Assembly (NCBI GenBank): GCA_949290785.1
Contig: CASETE010000023.1
Span: 1 to 64,000 of the forward strand
Length of the DNA: 64,000 bases
Source: an uncultured Pseudomonadota bacterium
GTDB lineage: Bacteria > Pseudomonadota > Alphaproteobacteria > Rs-D84
Reading direction: 5' to 3'
In this document: positions 16,373-25,721 of the stretch, in pieces
Layout of the letters: each line of letters opens with the position of its first letter
How positions within the stretch are numbered: the first letter of the stretch is position 1
Notes under the pieces: model-generated
Seen by the model: the letters and a program-made list of their open reading frames with translations, nothing else
Told to the model about the DNA's origin: nothing
The model's database searches: none
Position numbers and translations under genes: made by a program

Positions 16373-17809
16373 TTAATAAGACTTTGCAACGAATACATAT
16401 GTCGGATCGTTGTCATCTAAACAACGACGCGATATCTTATACTTTTCCATCAAAGCGTCAAACCTTTCATTCTTCGTCAGGTCATACTTTATACGGAAAA
16501 ATCCTATTTCTCCATTTTCCAAGGCAGATTCCAATGCCGCTAAATCCGTAACGTCTTTTATCATCTTCTTATTGCGGGCCGCTGCTGCATTATACATATC
16601 AACCTGTATCTGATTCAGAATATCTTTTGCTTCTTTTATCAAATCGGTAACAGATATAGTACGCTTAGAATCTTTACCTAAATCGCGACGAGTTATAGTT
16701 ACAGAATCAGATTCCATTTCACGCGCCCCGATTTCAACGCGTAACGGTACACCGCGCTTTATCCATTTCCACATCTTGTCCGGCGCCCGCATATCAGATG
16801 CATCTACTAGAACTCTTATTCCGTTATCACGCAACTGCTGTCCTACTTTTTCAGCAAACGCATTCAATACATCTGCATTTTCTTCACGAATAATAGGTAT
16901 GATTACAATCTGGTAAGGCGCAACTGCCGGCGGCAAAACCAAACCGTCATCATCAGAATGTATCATGAACAAACTACCCATCATCCTGGTCGTAGTCCCC
17001 CAAGATGTCGTCCATGCATGTTGCAGTTTACCATCTGTACCCAAAAATTGTATGCCAAAAGATTTAGAAAAATGTTGTCCTAAATCGTGCGATGTACCAG
17101 CCTGCAAAGCCTTGCCGTCTTGCATAATATGTTCCAAGGTATATGTATGGTCGGCACCTGCAAAACGCTCTTCGGCAGTCTTTTCACCCATAACAGAAGG
17201 AATCGCCAAAACTTCGCGCATATAGTCACCATACATCTTATGCATTTTTCGCGCGTCTGCGTTTGCCTCTTCGTGCGTGGCGAAAACGTTATGCCCTTCT
17301 TGCCAGTTAAACTCTGATGTGCGCAAGAACAATCTTGGACGCATTTCCCAGCGCATTACGTTAACCCATTGATTTAACTTTAACGGCAAATCACGATAAC
17401 TTTGTACCCAACGCGACATCGCCTCGCCTATTATAGTTTCAGAAGTCGGACGAATAATATACGGCTCTGTCAATTTAGAATCTGGGTCTGGCTGCAACTT
17501 GCCGTCTATCATCTTTAACCTGTGATGCGTTACAACCGCACATTCTTTTGCAAAACCCGCGACGTGCTCTGCTTCCTTATTAAAGAAATCAATAGGTATC
17601 AATAACGGAAAATTCGCATTCTGAACCCCACAAGCCTTTATACGCTTATCCATTTCATCGCGCATCAATTCCCATATCGCCCAACCATAAGGTTTTATCG
17701 TCATACAACCACGAACAGGAGCATTTTCTGCCAAATCCGCCGCGACAATTAAACTTTGATACCATTCACTAAAATTTTCCGCACGTGTCGGTGTAATCGC
17801 TGTTTTCAT
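16373..17809 (-). CDS. proS: Prolyl-tRNA synthetase (archaeal/eukaryal-type)
   Basis: This 478-residue class II enzyme charges tRNA-Pro. It lacks the bacterial editing insertion between motifs 2 and 3. It matches the short archaeal/eukaryal form: PYGWAIWELMRDEMDKRI and QNANFPLLIP near the N terminus, the TSEFNWQEGHNVFATHEEA segment in the middle, a class II motif 3 and anticodon-binding domain, and a C-terminal zinc-domain-like region that ends YVFVAKSY. The start at 17809 has only a weak GAGAAT site. It is 21 bases downstream of the olsA-like gene and may be the last gene of that transcript. Confidence 0.94.
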   Translation of the reverse strand: MKTAITPTRAENFSEWYQSLIVAADLAENAPVRGCMTIKPYGWAIWELMRDEMDKRIKACGVQNANFPLLIPIDFFNKEAEHVAGFAKECAVVTHHRLKMIDGKLQPDPDSKLTEPYIIRPTSETIIGEAMSRWVQSYRDLPLKLNQWVNVMRWEMRPRLFLRTSEFNWQEGHNVFATHEEANADARKMHKMYGDYMREVLAIPSVMGEKTAEERFAGADHTYTLEHIMQDGKALQAGTSHDLGQHFSKSFGIQFLGTDGKLQHAWTTSWGTTTRMMGSLFMIHSDDDGLVLPPAVAPYQIVIIPIIREENADVLNAFAEKVGQQLRDNGIRVLVDASDMRAPDKMWKWIKRGVPLRVEIGAREMESDSVTITRRDLGKDSKRTISVTDLIKEAKDILNQIQVDMYNAAAARNKKMIKDVTDLAALESALENGEIGFFRIKYDLTKNERFDALMEKYKISRRCLDDNDPTYVFVAKSY

Positions 17810-17830
17810 AATTTTAATTCTCTTTCTTTT

Positions 17831-18652
17831 TTATCGTTCGTCTTTTAATTCCATATATTTATCAGAAACTATTTCGTGCAGAGTTTCTGCAATCTGCTTT
17901 CTATTCAACCCCGCCAACGGGGGTGGCGGCATAACTGTTATTTCTACTTTAAATCCGCCCAATACCATTATATGAAAAACCTGCCCAAAAGCACTGCGTT
18001 CGCGCGTGCAACTTGGCCCCATATCCTGATTAGAATTATTAAAGTATGCAAAATGTTCCGCTAAATCTTCGTCACTAATAACCCCGCCATCACGAAAACG
18101 ATAGTGCATTGCCATCGGTTGCACGACAACGTTTGAACCTTCTATGAAATTAAACAACGTACTTTTAAATTGTTTCACATATGCACCGTTTGTAGTGGTT
18201 CCTTCGGGGAATAAAAACATAGGATACTTAACATTTGCAACTGTATCTTTGACCAGCTTTAACGCGTCCATTGCATGCGAAGGTCTGCGGTCTACGAAAA
18301 TTACACCGAATTTTTTAGCAACCCAACCAACCAAAGGCCAATTTTCCATTTCTTTCTTTGCTATAAAACTGCCCCCAAAGGCAACAGGAAATGTCGCAAT
18401 TTCAAAAATAGAAATATGATTACTTACCACTAATAAAGGTCTATGCTTTACCAATTTGCCGTGAACTTCTATTTTGATTCCTGCCAATATCAGTAAAATC
18501 TTCATAAATATTTTCATGTACCATACAGACGCACGACCGCGCGGCAGCAAGAAAATAATCGGCAACTGTACCACCACCAGCAACCAAAAAGTTATAAACT
18601 TTATCGCTGCACCAATAGTATTAAAAACATTTTGCTTTCTGACGCAATTCAT
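17831..18652 (-). CDS. olsA: 1-acylglycerol-3-phosphate acyltransferase family, probable OlsA
   Basis: This 273-residue PlsC-family protein has an N-terminal membrane anchor (residues 18-38). The first acyltransferase motif reads SNHISIFE, with His79 but Glu84 in the position normally held by Asp (HX4D). Motif III is FPEGTTTNG (Glu150). It overlaps the stop of the olsB-like gene by one base (TGATG), a coupled arrangement. Adjacent olsB-olsA is the known order for ornithine lipid synthesis, in which OlsA adds the second acyl chain to lyso-ornithine lipid. A general PlsC role is the alternative. Confidence 0.8.
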   Translation of the reverse strand: MNCVRKQNVFNTIGAAIKFITFWLLVVVQLPIIFLLPRGRASVWYMKIFMKILLILAGIKIEVHGKLVKHRPLLVVSNHISIFEIATFPVAFGGSFIAKKEMENWPLVGWVAKKFGVIFVDRRPSHAMDALKLVKDTVANVKYPMFLFPEGTTTNGAYVKQFKSTLFNFIEGSNVVVQPMAMHYRFRDGGVISDEDLAEHFAYFNNSNQDMGPSCTRERSAFGQVFHIMVLGGFKVEITVMPPPPLAGLNRKQIAETLHEIVSDKYMELKDER

Positions 18653-19611
18653 CAGTTTTCTTCGCCTTCGTTTTCTTTTGAATCTTCGATATATTCAGCA
18701 TCGGCCGCGTCTTCGCGCAACAAGAATTCCAAGAACGCACGAACAACTTTAAACGAACCTGTCACAGGGAACAACATTATCTTACCCAAAGTTTTTATCG
18801 GTCCGTCTTTTTCATCAAGATGCCCCAACGCGTTTTCATGACCCAAGAAATGCTTTTGATACGCCGCGTCTATTTTTTTTGTCTGTAACATTACAAATAC
18901 ATCGTACGAATTAAATGGCTTGTCTATGAACACGCCCTTACCAAAAGTAGCCCCCAAACGCAAATACCCTTTTACCAAAGGCGTCATTTGACGGCGCGCA
19001 TCTTCTTCATACACAAAATCTTTTGGCAAAATATTCATTCTGGATAACTTCGGATTTACCCCATCGGCAAAATTTTCTGACAAAACAGTTGCACGTAAAT
19101 TCAACGGAGATAAATGGTTATAATATAAATAAGATATTGCCTGAGCAGACTCAACAGGTTTGGAGCCAACCCAAGACGCAACGCCAAATAATATCATAAT
19201 CTTACGACGAACAACGTATTCACCCAACCCTGCCCACAACATACGCATAACCAACGCATTTTCGCGATAGTCTTTGGCGACGCAGGCACGTGACATTTCG
19301 GCAATATTACCGTTATAACGTTTTATCTTTGATATATTAAACTCAGATTCCGTATAAAAACCGCCCATCTTTTCCGCAGCGTTTCTGTCAATAATTCTGT
19401 AAGTACCGACAATCTTGCCGTTATGAAAAACCGCCATATATTCTGCAAAACTGTCATACGCATCATATTCTTCGCGAAGGTTCTTTTGTTCTTCGGTGGC
19501 ATTCGCCCCTTCTTCCTCAACAAAAACAGAATATCTTAACTGACGAACTTGACGACGTTCGTCTTTATTTCTGGTTAAACGCACTTCGTAATCGCGAACC
19601 TTGATAGCCAT
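18652..19611 (-). CDS. olsB: Ornithine-acyl-ACP N-acyltransferase family (OlsB-like)
   Basis: This 319-residue protein is a GNAT-fold acyltransferase of the OlsB/putative hemolysin family. Visible elements are the N-terminal VRQLRYSVFVEEEG, the central VGTYRIIDRN and GNIAEMSRACVAKDYRE, and FGVASWVGSK followed by a C-terminal part that discusses membrane contact. OlsB transfers a 3-hydroxyacyl chain from ACP to ornithine, the first step of ornithine lipid formation. The C-terminal acidic tail is unusual. The next gene is the OlsA-like acyltransferase, translationally coupled. Such phosphorus-free lipids are typical of alphaproteobacteria. Confidence 0.82.
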   Translation of the reverse strand: MAIKVRDYEVRLTRNKDERRQVRQLRYSVFVEEEGANATEEQKNLREEYDAYDSFAEYMAVFHNGKIVGTYRIIDRNAAEKMGGFYTESEFNISKIKRYNGNIAEMSRACVAKDYRENALVMRMLWAGLGEYVVRRKIMILFGVASWVGSKPVESAQAISYLYYNHLSPLNLRATVLSENFADGVNPKLSRMNILPKDFVYEEDARRQMTPLVKGYLRLGATFGKGVFIDKPFNSYDVFVMLQTKKIDAAYQKHFLGHENALGHLDEKDGPIKTLGKIMLFPVTGSFKVVRAFLEFLLREDAADAEYIEDSKENEGEEN

Positions 19612-19684
19612 AAAAAATCCTTTATATCGTTATGATAATATCAAGAATAGCAAACAATACCGCGTTTATCAATTATTTTTATTT

Positions 19685-19712
19685 TTGCTTGCGATTAATT
19701 AAATACTATACT
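19685..19712 (+). promoter_or_regulatory. Promoter of the glycan operon
   Basis: TTGCTT (19685-19690), 16-base spacer, TATACT (19707-19712); predicted start near 19719. Confidence 0.55.
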
Positions 19713-19723
19713 ATGCTGTTGGT

Positions 19724-19746
19724 CAGTACAATGTAATTTTGTACTG
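19724..19746 (+). promoter_or_regulatory. Leader hairpin of the glycan operon
   Basis: CAGTACAA pairs perfectly with TTGTACTG around a 7-base loop, a few bases after the predicted transcript start. No T run follows, so it is not a simple terminator; it could protect the 5' end or serve as a binding site. Confidence 0.45.
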
Positions 19747-19775
19747 CTTTGTCTTCAAACGCAAAGGAACACAAT

Positions 19776-19841
19776 ATGATGTATTTTCCCTGTTTAACGG
19801 GGCATTTATTGTATCAAGAGGTACATAAATGCCACAAATAA
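19776..19841 (+). CDS. Possible leader peptide of the glycan operon
   Basis: This 21-codon frame starts with two ATG codons, has AAAGGA eight bases upstream, and reads MMYFPCLTGHLLYQEVHK and three further residues. It overlaps the first 13 bases of the downstream glycosyltransferase gene in another frame and hides that gene's ribosome binding site (GAGGT). Translation of this frame could affect the start of the operon. There is no homology evidence; chance is possible. Confidence 0.3.
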   Translation: MMYFPCLTGHLLYQEVHKCHK

Positions 19842-21007
19842 AAATTATGTTTTGCATCCCGGAAATGCTCATCGGGGGCGTAGAATCTGTTTTCATACAA
19901 ACATTAAAAAGACTATCGGAAAACAAGAATTTTAACATCACCGTAGTGATGCAAAAAAAACTTGAAGAACCATTTTATCAAGAATGGTTCACAGAACACA
20001 AAAACATTAAACTATACATTTTATATCCAAACGGTCATATATTTGAACGTGCAAAAAAATATATGCCATGGTTTCCGCTGTCAAACATTCGCAAAATCGT
20101 GTACAGTTTATACAAAAAATCAAAAAACAAACAAGCCATAAAAAGGGGCTTGTTCAATGACTGTGACATTATTATTGATTATAAAAATTGTTCGTTTGCT
20201 AAAATACTAAAAAATATAAACAAACCAAAAATAGTTTGGATACACGGGTCTATTAATTATTTTAATGAAACAACCTGTAAGCAGTATTTTACAATCTATG
20301 ATAAAATCGTCTGTCTGACGAAAGGTTTTATGCATGACTTTCAGTCACAATATCCACAACACAAAAATAAAATTACACATATTTATAATCCGATAGATAT
20401 AGAATCTATTCAAAAAGAAGCAAAAAAACTTCCCACATTTTCTGGTAAATATTTTTGCGCACTATCTAGATTGGATCACGACAAAGACATACCTACAATT
20501 ATCAAGGCTTTTAATGAATTTTACGCAAAGGAAAATTGTCCTGATGTAAATTTAATCCTAATTGGCTATGGTGATAATGCAAAAGCATTGAAGCAATATG
20601 CCAACAGTTTACCTTGTGCCAATAAGATTATTTTTACTGGCGCAACGACCAAACCCTTTGGCTACCTTAAAGGTGCTTTGGCGCATATTTTATCTAGTCA
20701 TAACGAGGTATTGGGGATGGTGTTACTAGAAAGCGCTGCTTGCGGGACATTAAATATCGCATCCAATTGTAAAAATGGGCCCGCCGAAATATTATTAAAC
20801 GGCAAAGCCGGAATTTTATTTCAACCCGGAAATTCGTCAGAATTAGCAAAAGCGATGTCATCGGTTTGGCATAACGATATTGATTGCCAAGCCATGAAAA
20901 ATTTGGCTACAACAAAACTAGACAGGTTTAACGTAGCCACAATAACTAAACATATCCAAGACTTAATTCTTCAAACGCTTAATTCAAAGGAAGCAAACAA
21001 TGCCTAA
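19829..21007 (+). CDS. Glycosyltransferase family 4
   Basis: This 392-residue GT-B enzyme has the N-terminal glycine loop MLIGGVESVFIQTLKRL and the C-terminal donor-binding region HNEVLGMVLLESAACG with the EX7E spacing used by family 4 retaining glycosyltransferases. No membrane span is seen. The sugar and acceptor are unknown. It is the first gene of the operon; the next gene starts 8 bases before its stop. AGAGGT precedes the ATG. Confidence 0.88.
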   Translation: MPQIKIMFCIPEMLIGGVESVFIQTLKRLSENKNFNITVVMQKKLEEPFYQEWFTEHKNIKLYILYPNGHIFERAKKYMPWFPLSNIRKIVYSLYKKSKNKQAIKRGLFNDCDIIIDYKNCSFAKILKNINKPKIVWIHGSINYFNETTCKQYFTIYDKIVCLTKGFMHDFQSQYPQHKNKITHIYNPIDIESIQKEAKKLPTFSGKYFCALSRLDHDKDIPTIIKAFNEFYAKENCPDVNLILIGYGDNAKALKQYANSLPCANKIIFTGATTKPFGYLKGALAHILSSHNEVLGMVLLESAACGTLNIASNCKNGPAEILLNGKAGILFQPGNSSELAKAMSSVWHNDIDCQAMKNLATTKLDRFNVATITKHIQDLILQTLNSKEANNA

Positions 21008-21881
21008 GATCTCAATTGTACTACCTTGCTATAATGGCGAACACTTTTTATCCAATAGTATTGATTCCATCATAAAGCAAACCATGCAAGACTGGGAACT
21101 GATAATAGTTAATGATTGTTCAACAGATAACTCTGCGATAATTGCGGAAAAATATGCCAAACAAGACAAACGTATTCAGGTAATACATAACAAAACAAAT
21201 CGTAAACTACCCGGCAGCCTGAACGTAGGTTTCAAGCATGCAACAGGCAAATACCTAACATGGACAAGTGACGACAATATTTGTAAACCAAACTGGCTAC
21301 AAACTTTATCGGACTACCTAGACGCGCACCCAGATACAGACATGGTAAGCGCAAATATGGACATGATAGACGAAAACGGCAATGTTTACGATACATTCAA
21401 ATCGCCAAACGACCGCACAACTTACAAAACCTTAGCATACGCATGCAACATAGGGGCTGCCTTTATGTATCGCAAAGAAATTGCAGATAAAATCGGCAAA
21501 TATGATGAAGACATGTTCTGTGCCGAAGATTATGATTACTGGGTTCGTATCGCCCTTAACGGTAAAATAGATTATATAAACGATAATATTTATCAATACC
21601 GCAAGAACCAAAAATCTTTAACCGCAACGCAACAGCCAAGAATTCTGGCTAAAACTGCTGCCATACAAAATAAATACAAAAAACAATGGATAAAAAAACT
21701 GCGCTTAAATTGGTGGCAACGAAAAAAATTAGACTATTTATTACGAAACAGGTTTTTACAATCCGAATTTAGTCTGGTTGGCATTCGTCATACACTGGTA
21801 CGTCAATCTATCAACGCCATTTTATTTTGGAAACCAGACCTACGACGCAAATTAAAAAAACACACCGAAATAAAACTATAA
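21000..21881 (+). CDS. Glycosyltransferase family 2
   Basis: This 293-residue GT-A enzyme opens with ISIVLPCYNGEHFLSNSIDS and has IIVNDCSTDNSA as the first acidic motif, TWTSDDN as the DXD-like metal site and ED in MFCAEDYDYWVRIAL as the likely catalytic base region. The C terminus is basic. It acts on a nucleotide-sugar donor, probably at the cytoplasmic membrane face. It overlaps the preceding gene by 8 bases and precedes wecB by 16. Confidence 0.88.
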   Translation: MPKISIVLPCYNGEHFLSNSIDSIIKQTMQDWELIIVNDCSTDNSAIIAEKYAKQDKRIQVIHNKTNRKLPGSLNVGFKHATGKYLTWTSDDNICKPNWLQTLSDYLDAHPDTDMVSANMDMIDENGNVYDTFKSPNDRTTYKTLAYACNIGAAFMYRKEIADKIGKYDEDMFCAEDYDYWVRIALNGKIDYINDNIYQYRKNQKSLTATQQPRILAKTAAIQNKYKKQWIKKLRLNWWQRKKLDYLLRNRFLQSEFSLVGIRHTLVRQSINAILFWKPDLRRKLKKHTEIKL

Positions 21882-21897
21882 AGAAAGGATTCTTATC

Positions 21898-23016
21898 ATG
21901 AAAAACATACTTGTCATCCTAGGAACAAGACCAGAAGCAATAAAGTTAGCACCCGTCATATTAGAACTACGCAAGAACCCGGAATTTAATGTGCTTATAT
22001 GTAACACAGAACAACAAAAAGAACTTTCCAATCAAACACTTAGCTTTTTCGGATTACAGGCTGACTTTAATCTTGACGTTATGCGGCCTAATCAAACATT
22101 GGCCGGCGTACAATCCAGAATATTAAACGCCTTGTCCGAGATATATCAGCACCAACATTTTGACGCTACAATCGTACAAGGCGATACTATGACGGTTTTT
22201 TGCGGGGCTTTGGTATCGTTTTATAATCGTATTCCCGTTTTTCACGTAGAAGCAGGTTTGCGTTCACATGACTTGTTTGAGCCCTTCCCAGAAGAAGCAA
22301 TGCGACAAATGACATCACGAATAACGGAGTTACATTTCGCGCCTACACAACTGGCACATAACTTTTTGGTAAGCGAAGGTATAGATGAAAACAAAATAAC
22401 GGTAACCGGTAATACTGTTATTGACGCCTTGTCTTGTTTATCTGCCAACACAATTGATACTGCCCGCAAAAATTTATCCGAAATCGGAATAAAACTTGAT
22501 GACAAACTGGTATTAATAACGGCACACAGACGCGAAAATCACGGCACAAGACTGGACAACATTATTTCCGCGATTATAGAGTTAACATATAAATTTCCTG
22601 ACCATCAATTTGTGCTTCCCGTACATCCAAACCCAAACGTACACGACAAAGTACATAACGCACTGGGTAATATACCAAACGTTGTTTTAACGCAACCACT
22701 GGATTACCCGGAACTGGTTTGCATAATGAAAAACGCTAAACTGGTTTTAACTGATTCAGGCGGTATACAAGAAGAAGCACCGACATTCGGTACGCCCGTA
22801 TTAGTTATGCGTTACGAAACAGAAAGAACAGAAGGAGTTTCAGCAGGCTTTGCCAAATTGGTCGGCGCGGATAAAGACAAAATCATTTCAGAATCTTCAC
22901 GCATTTTATCGGTCCCGAAATCAGATACCAGACTAGACGGCAGCAAAAACCCATACGGTGACGGAAAGGCTGCGCAGAAAATTACCCCTATAATCAAGAG
23001 GTTCTTTAATGCATAA
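21898..23016 (+). CDS. wecB: UDP-N-acetylglucosamine 2-epimerase (non-hydrolysing)
   Basis: This 372-residue enzyme interconverts UDP-GlcNAc and UDP-ManNAc. Family marks are LGTRPEAIKLAPVILEL at the N terminus, VQGDTMTVFCGAL, HVEAGLRS, the ITAHRRENHG segment and DSGGIQEEAPTFG near the C terminus. AAAGGA precedes the ATG. A ManNAc dehydrogenase (WecC) is not in this operon, so the product may be used as ManNAc itself. It indicates that the glycan built here contains ManNAc or a derivative. Confidence 0.94.
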   Translation: MKNILVILGTRPEAIKLAPVILELRKNPEFNVLICNTEQQKELSNQTLSFFGLQADFNLDVMRPNQTLAGVQSRILNALSEIYQHQHFDATIVQGDTMTVFCGALVSFYNRIPVFHVEAGLRSHDLFEPFPEEAMRQMTSRITELHFAPTQLAHNFLVSEGIDENKITVTGNTVIDALSCLSANTIDTARKNLSEIGIKLDDKLVLITAHRRENHGTRLDNIISAIIELTYKFPDHQFVLPVHPNPNVHDKVHNALGNIPNVVLTQPLDYPELVCIMKNAKLVLTDSGGIQEEAPTFGTPVLVMRYETERTEGVSAGFAKLVGADKDKIISESSRILSVPKSDTRLDGSKNPYGDGKAAQKITPIIKRFFNA

Positions 23017-23809
23017 AAATCGCTTAATAGCAATAACAATAATAAAAAACGAAGAAAATAATTACCTTCGCGATTGGTTAAAAAATATAGGAAAAATTAC
23101 AGACTACCATATTTTCTTGGATGATGCCTCTACGGATAATACGCCACAGATTATTACAGAGCACCTTAAAAAACATCCTGGCGAGTTACATAGACGTCGT
23201 ACTTCTTTGTTTCGCACAAACGAACCGGCATTGCGTAGCGAACTTTGGGAGTATACACGCAACGTCGCACAACCGGGCGACTGGATTTTAATCGTTGATG
23301 CAGACGAATTTTATGACGAACATCTTACAAGAATCAAACGTAAATTATTATCTAATAAATGGCCCGATGCGCAGGTAATAAAAGTATCTTGTCTGGATAT
23401 GTGGAACGAAAACGGATACAGAACAGATGGTTTTTGGTCGCCAAAACAATCCGACGTCAGAATTATCAGGTATATTGACACACCTTTTAATCCAAAAGGC
23501 AGTGCTTTACATATGCCACCATACCCATCTTCAACAGACATAACCAAGAACATAGATATAAATATTCCTAAAATACACTTGGCTTATCTACGCGATAATG
23601 ATAAACAACGCAGATATCAATTTTATACGAAAAACGTATCCCAAGAACAAGACAATGTTTCTTATAAACATGCGTTATCAATTCTTGATACAAACGTAAA
23701 AATCACAGAAATATTTAATTTCTGGAAGGTTCTTAATGCTTGGGTTAACGGTGATAAATTGTATTTACAAATATATAAAACAATTCAAAAACACAAAGGA
23801 AATAACTGA
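23009..23809 (+). CDS. Glycosyltransferase family 2-like protein
   Basis: This 266-residue protein has AITIIKNEENNYLRDWL and HIFLDDASTDNTPQII in the N-terminal half and LIVDADEFYDEHL as the DXD motif, as in the family 2/92-like group of glycosyltransferases with the lead KNE. It contains no membrane span. It overlaps wecB by 8 bases and its stop shares a base with the next start (TGATG). The substrate is unknown. Confidence 0.8.
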   Translation: MHKNRLIAITIIKNEENNYLRDWLKNIGKITDYHIFLDDASTDNTPQIITEHLKKHPGELHRRRTSLFRTNEPALRSELWEYTRNVAQPGDWILIVDADEFYDEHLTRIKRKLLSNKWPDAQVIKVSCLDMWNENGYRTDGFWSPKQSDVRIIRYIDTPFNPKGSALHMPPYPSSTDITKNIDINIPKIHLAYLRDNDKQRRYQFYTKNVSQEQDNVSYKHALSILDTNVKITEIFNFWKVLNAWVNGDKLYLQIYKTIQKHKGNN

Positions 23810-25020
23810 TGATAAAAATTTTTAAAAAATTTTTCCGTATCATTCGTGACGTCGTGACCGTCCGACCACTACGTAAATATATAGAACGCAAAATAAAAGA
23901 ACCTAAAATAAAAGCGTTGGTAAATTTAGTACAATCAAAATACGATGAAAATGCGGTGTTGATATTTCAATACCAAATGTATGACATATATGGTGACAAG
24001 TGCTATAACGGTGGCGCCGAAAGATATGTGACAGATTTAGCGGATATTTTAATATCTTGTGGATATACACCTATTTTAATTCAAATGGGTAACAGCGATT
24101 CCGGCTTGTGGGAAAGGCAAGTTGGTAACCTGCGCATTTTTGGTCTGCCTGTTAAAAACTATACCGAAACAATAGGATTTTTTTATAAATACAAGTTTGT
24201 AATTTATTCTGGTGCGATGTATTGGGGCTGCAAATTACACCCTAATATTTTAATATCTCATGGCGTTACTTGGGATACACACCATTGGGACGTCAAACCA
24301 CATGAAATATTTAATATTTTTTCTGATGTAGATAAATTCGTATCTGTTGATACTAATACGATATCTTGGCTACGAACAACCTTTTCAAAGACAATGAAAG
24401 ATTTTGATGCGCATTATGTTCCAAATTACGTAGATACTAAACTTTATACCCCCAGCAAAAAAACTAATAAAGACGATAAAATACATATAACTTTCCCAAG
24501 ACGCGCATCACCAGAAAGAGGTTATTGGCTGATGTCAGCAGCCTTGCCGCCTATAATGGAAAAATACCCGAACGTTGAATTTCGCTTTGTCGGCTTTGCA
24601 CATGGCGACGCCATTAACAAAGACATGCAACGATTAATTGAAAGGTTCCCCGGCCGCGTAACACATTGCGCCGTATTACCTGATGAAATGCCTAAAATAT
24701 ATCAGGAAACAGATATATCATTAGTTCCTACATTATATGCCGAAGGAACTTCTCTATCATGTCTGGAAGCTCAAAGCGCAGGAAACATCGTTATCGCTAC
24801 AAACATAGGCGGATTACCCGACTTAATCATAGATGGTTTTAATGGGTTATTAATTAACCCAAATGGTAAAGAGTTAATGCAGGCATTAGATAAAGTACTA
24901 GCAGATAAACAACTGCAAGAAAAATTATCAAAAAACGCGATTGCCGTCGCCCAAGCTTTTGATAAGAAAATATGGGTAAGCCGTTGGACTAAAATCATAA
25001 CAAGCATGACAAAGGAATGA
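23809..25020 (+). CDS. Glycosyltransferase family 4
   Basis: This 403-residue GT-B enzyme has a basic N terminus, NGGAERYVTDLADIL as the glycine loop, and the C-terminal EGTSLSCLEAQSAGNIVIAT then GGLPDLIIDGFNGLL with the EX7E pattern. It is a retaining glycosyltransferase of unknown sugar specificity. Translation is coupled to the previous gene through TGATG, and a ribosome binding site AAAGGA is also present. Confidence 0.88.
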   Translation: MIKIFKKFFRIIRDVVTVRPLRKYIERKIKEPKIKALVNLVQSKYDENAVLIFQYQMYDIYGDKCYNGGAERYVTDLADILISCGYTPILIQMGNSDSGLWERQVGNLRIFGLPVKNYTETIGFFYKYKFVIYSGAMYWGCKLHPNILISHGVTWDTHHWDVKPHEIFNIFSDVDKFVSVDTNTISWLRTTFSKTMKDFDAHYVPNYVDTKLYTPSKKTNKDDKIHITFPRRASPERGYWLMSAALPPIMEKYPNVEFRFVGFAHGDAINKDMQRLIERFPGRVTHCAVLPDEMPKIYQETDISLVPTLYAEGTSLSCLEAQSAGNIVIATNIGGLPDLIIDGFNGLLINPNGKELMQALDKVLADKQLQEKLSKNAIAVAQAFDKKIWVSRWTKIITSMTKE

Positions 25021-25024
25021 TAAC

Positions 25025-25708
25025 ATGTCAAAAAAGATTGAACAAAAAATGTGGCAACTTATCATCAAATGGAACAAGCCCGGAAATATAAAAGAAGATA
25101 AACAATTACTGAAAGTAATTACACAACACATGAAAAATAAAACATCTGGCAAACTGCTGGATGCCGGTTGCGGTCTGGGCAACAATCTGAACCTGATAAA
25201 AAATGCCAACTTAGAACAACTGGAATTATTCGGCATAGACGTAAATCCAGACTTAGTAGAAAACGCAACGAGGAACGGTTATCATGCAAAAATATCAGAT
25301 TTAAGACACATACAATACCCAGATGAAACTTTTGACATTGTTATCGCAAGCCATGTCATAGAACACTTTGGATATCCAGACATAACGAATGTCTTACACG
25401 AATTATTCCGCGTTACAAAACCGGGCGGTATCGTCATCATAAAGTCTTTATTATTTTGCAAGACTTTTTATAATGACATAGACCATGTACGACCTTACTA
25501 TCCGGAAACGCTTGGCAATTATTTTTGCGCCGCCCAGCAACAACAAGTCGGCAACATAAAAGCCTATGAAATATATCGCTGGTATCAAACTTATCCACCG
25601 TTTTTCTCAACGTTTCGTTTTTCAGACATGTTAAAGATGTATATCTGGAAATACACCAGATTATATCCGTCTGATAGATGTAATTATGGCGTTGTCTATA
25701 AAAAATAA
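25025..25708 (+). CDS. SAM-dependent methyltransferase
   Basis: This 227-residue class I methyltransferase has motif I as LLDAGCGLGNNLNLI, an acidic residue after beta 2 (LFGIDVNPDLV), and the motif IV/V region FDIVIASHVIEHF. AAAGGA precedes the ATG four bases after the previous gene. In this setting it probably methylates a sugar or the glycan terminus (inference). Confidence 0.85.
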   Translation: MSKKIEQKMWQLIIKWNKPGNIKEDKQLLKVITQHMKNKTSGKLLDAGCGLGNNLNLIKNANLEQLELFGIDVNPDLVENATRNGYHAKISDLRHIQYPDETFDIVIASHVIEHFGYPDITNVLHELFRVTKPGGIVIIKSLLFCKTFYNDIDHVRPYYPETLGNYFCAAQQQQVGNIKAYEIYRWYQTYPPFFSTFRFSDMLKMYIWKYTRLYPSDRCNYGVVYKK

Positions 25709-25721
25709 AAGGTACATAATA

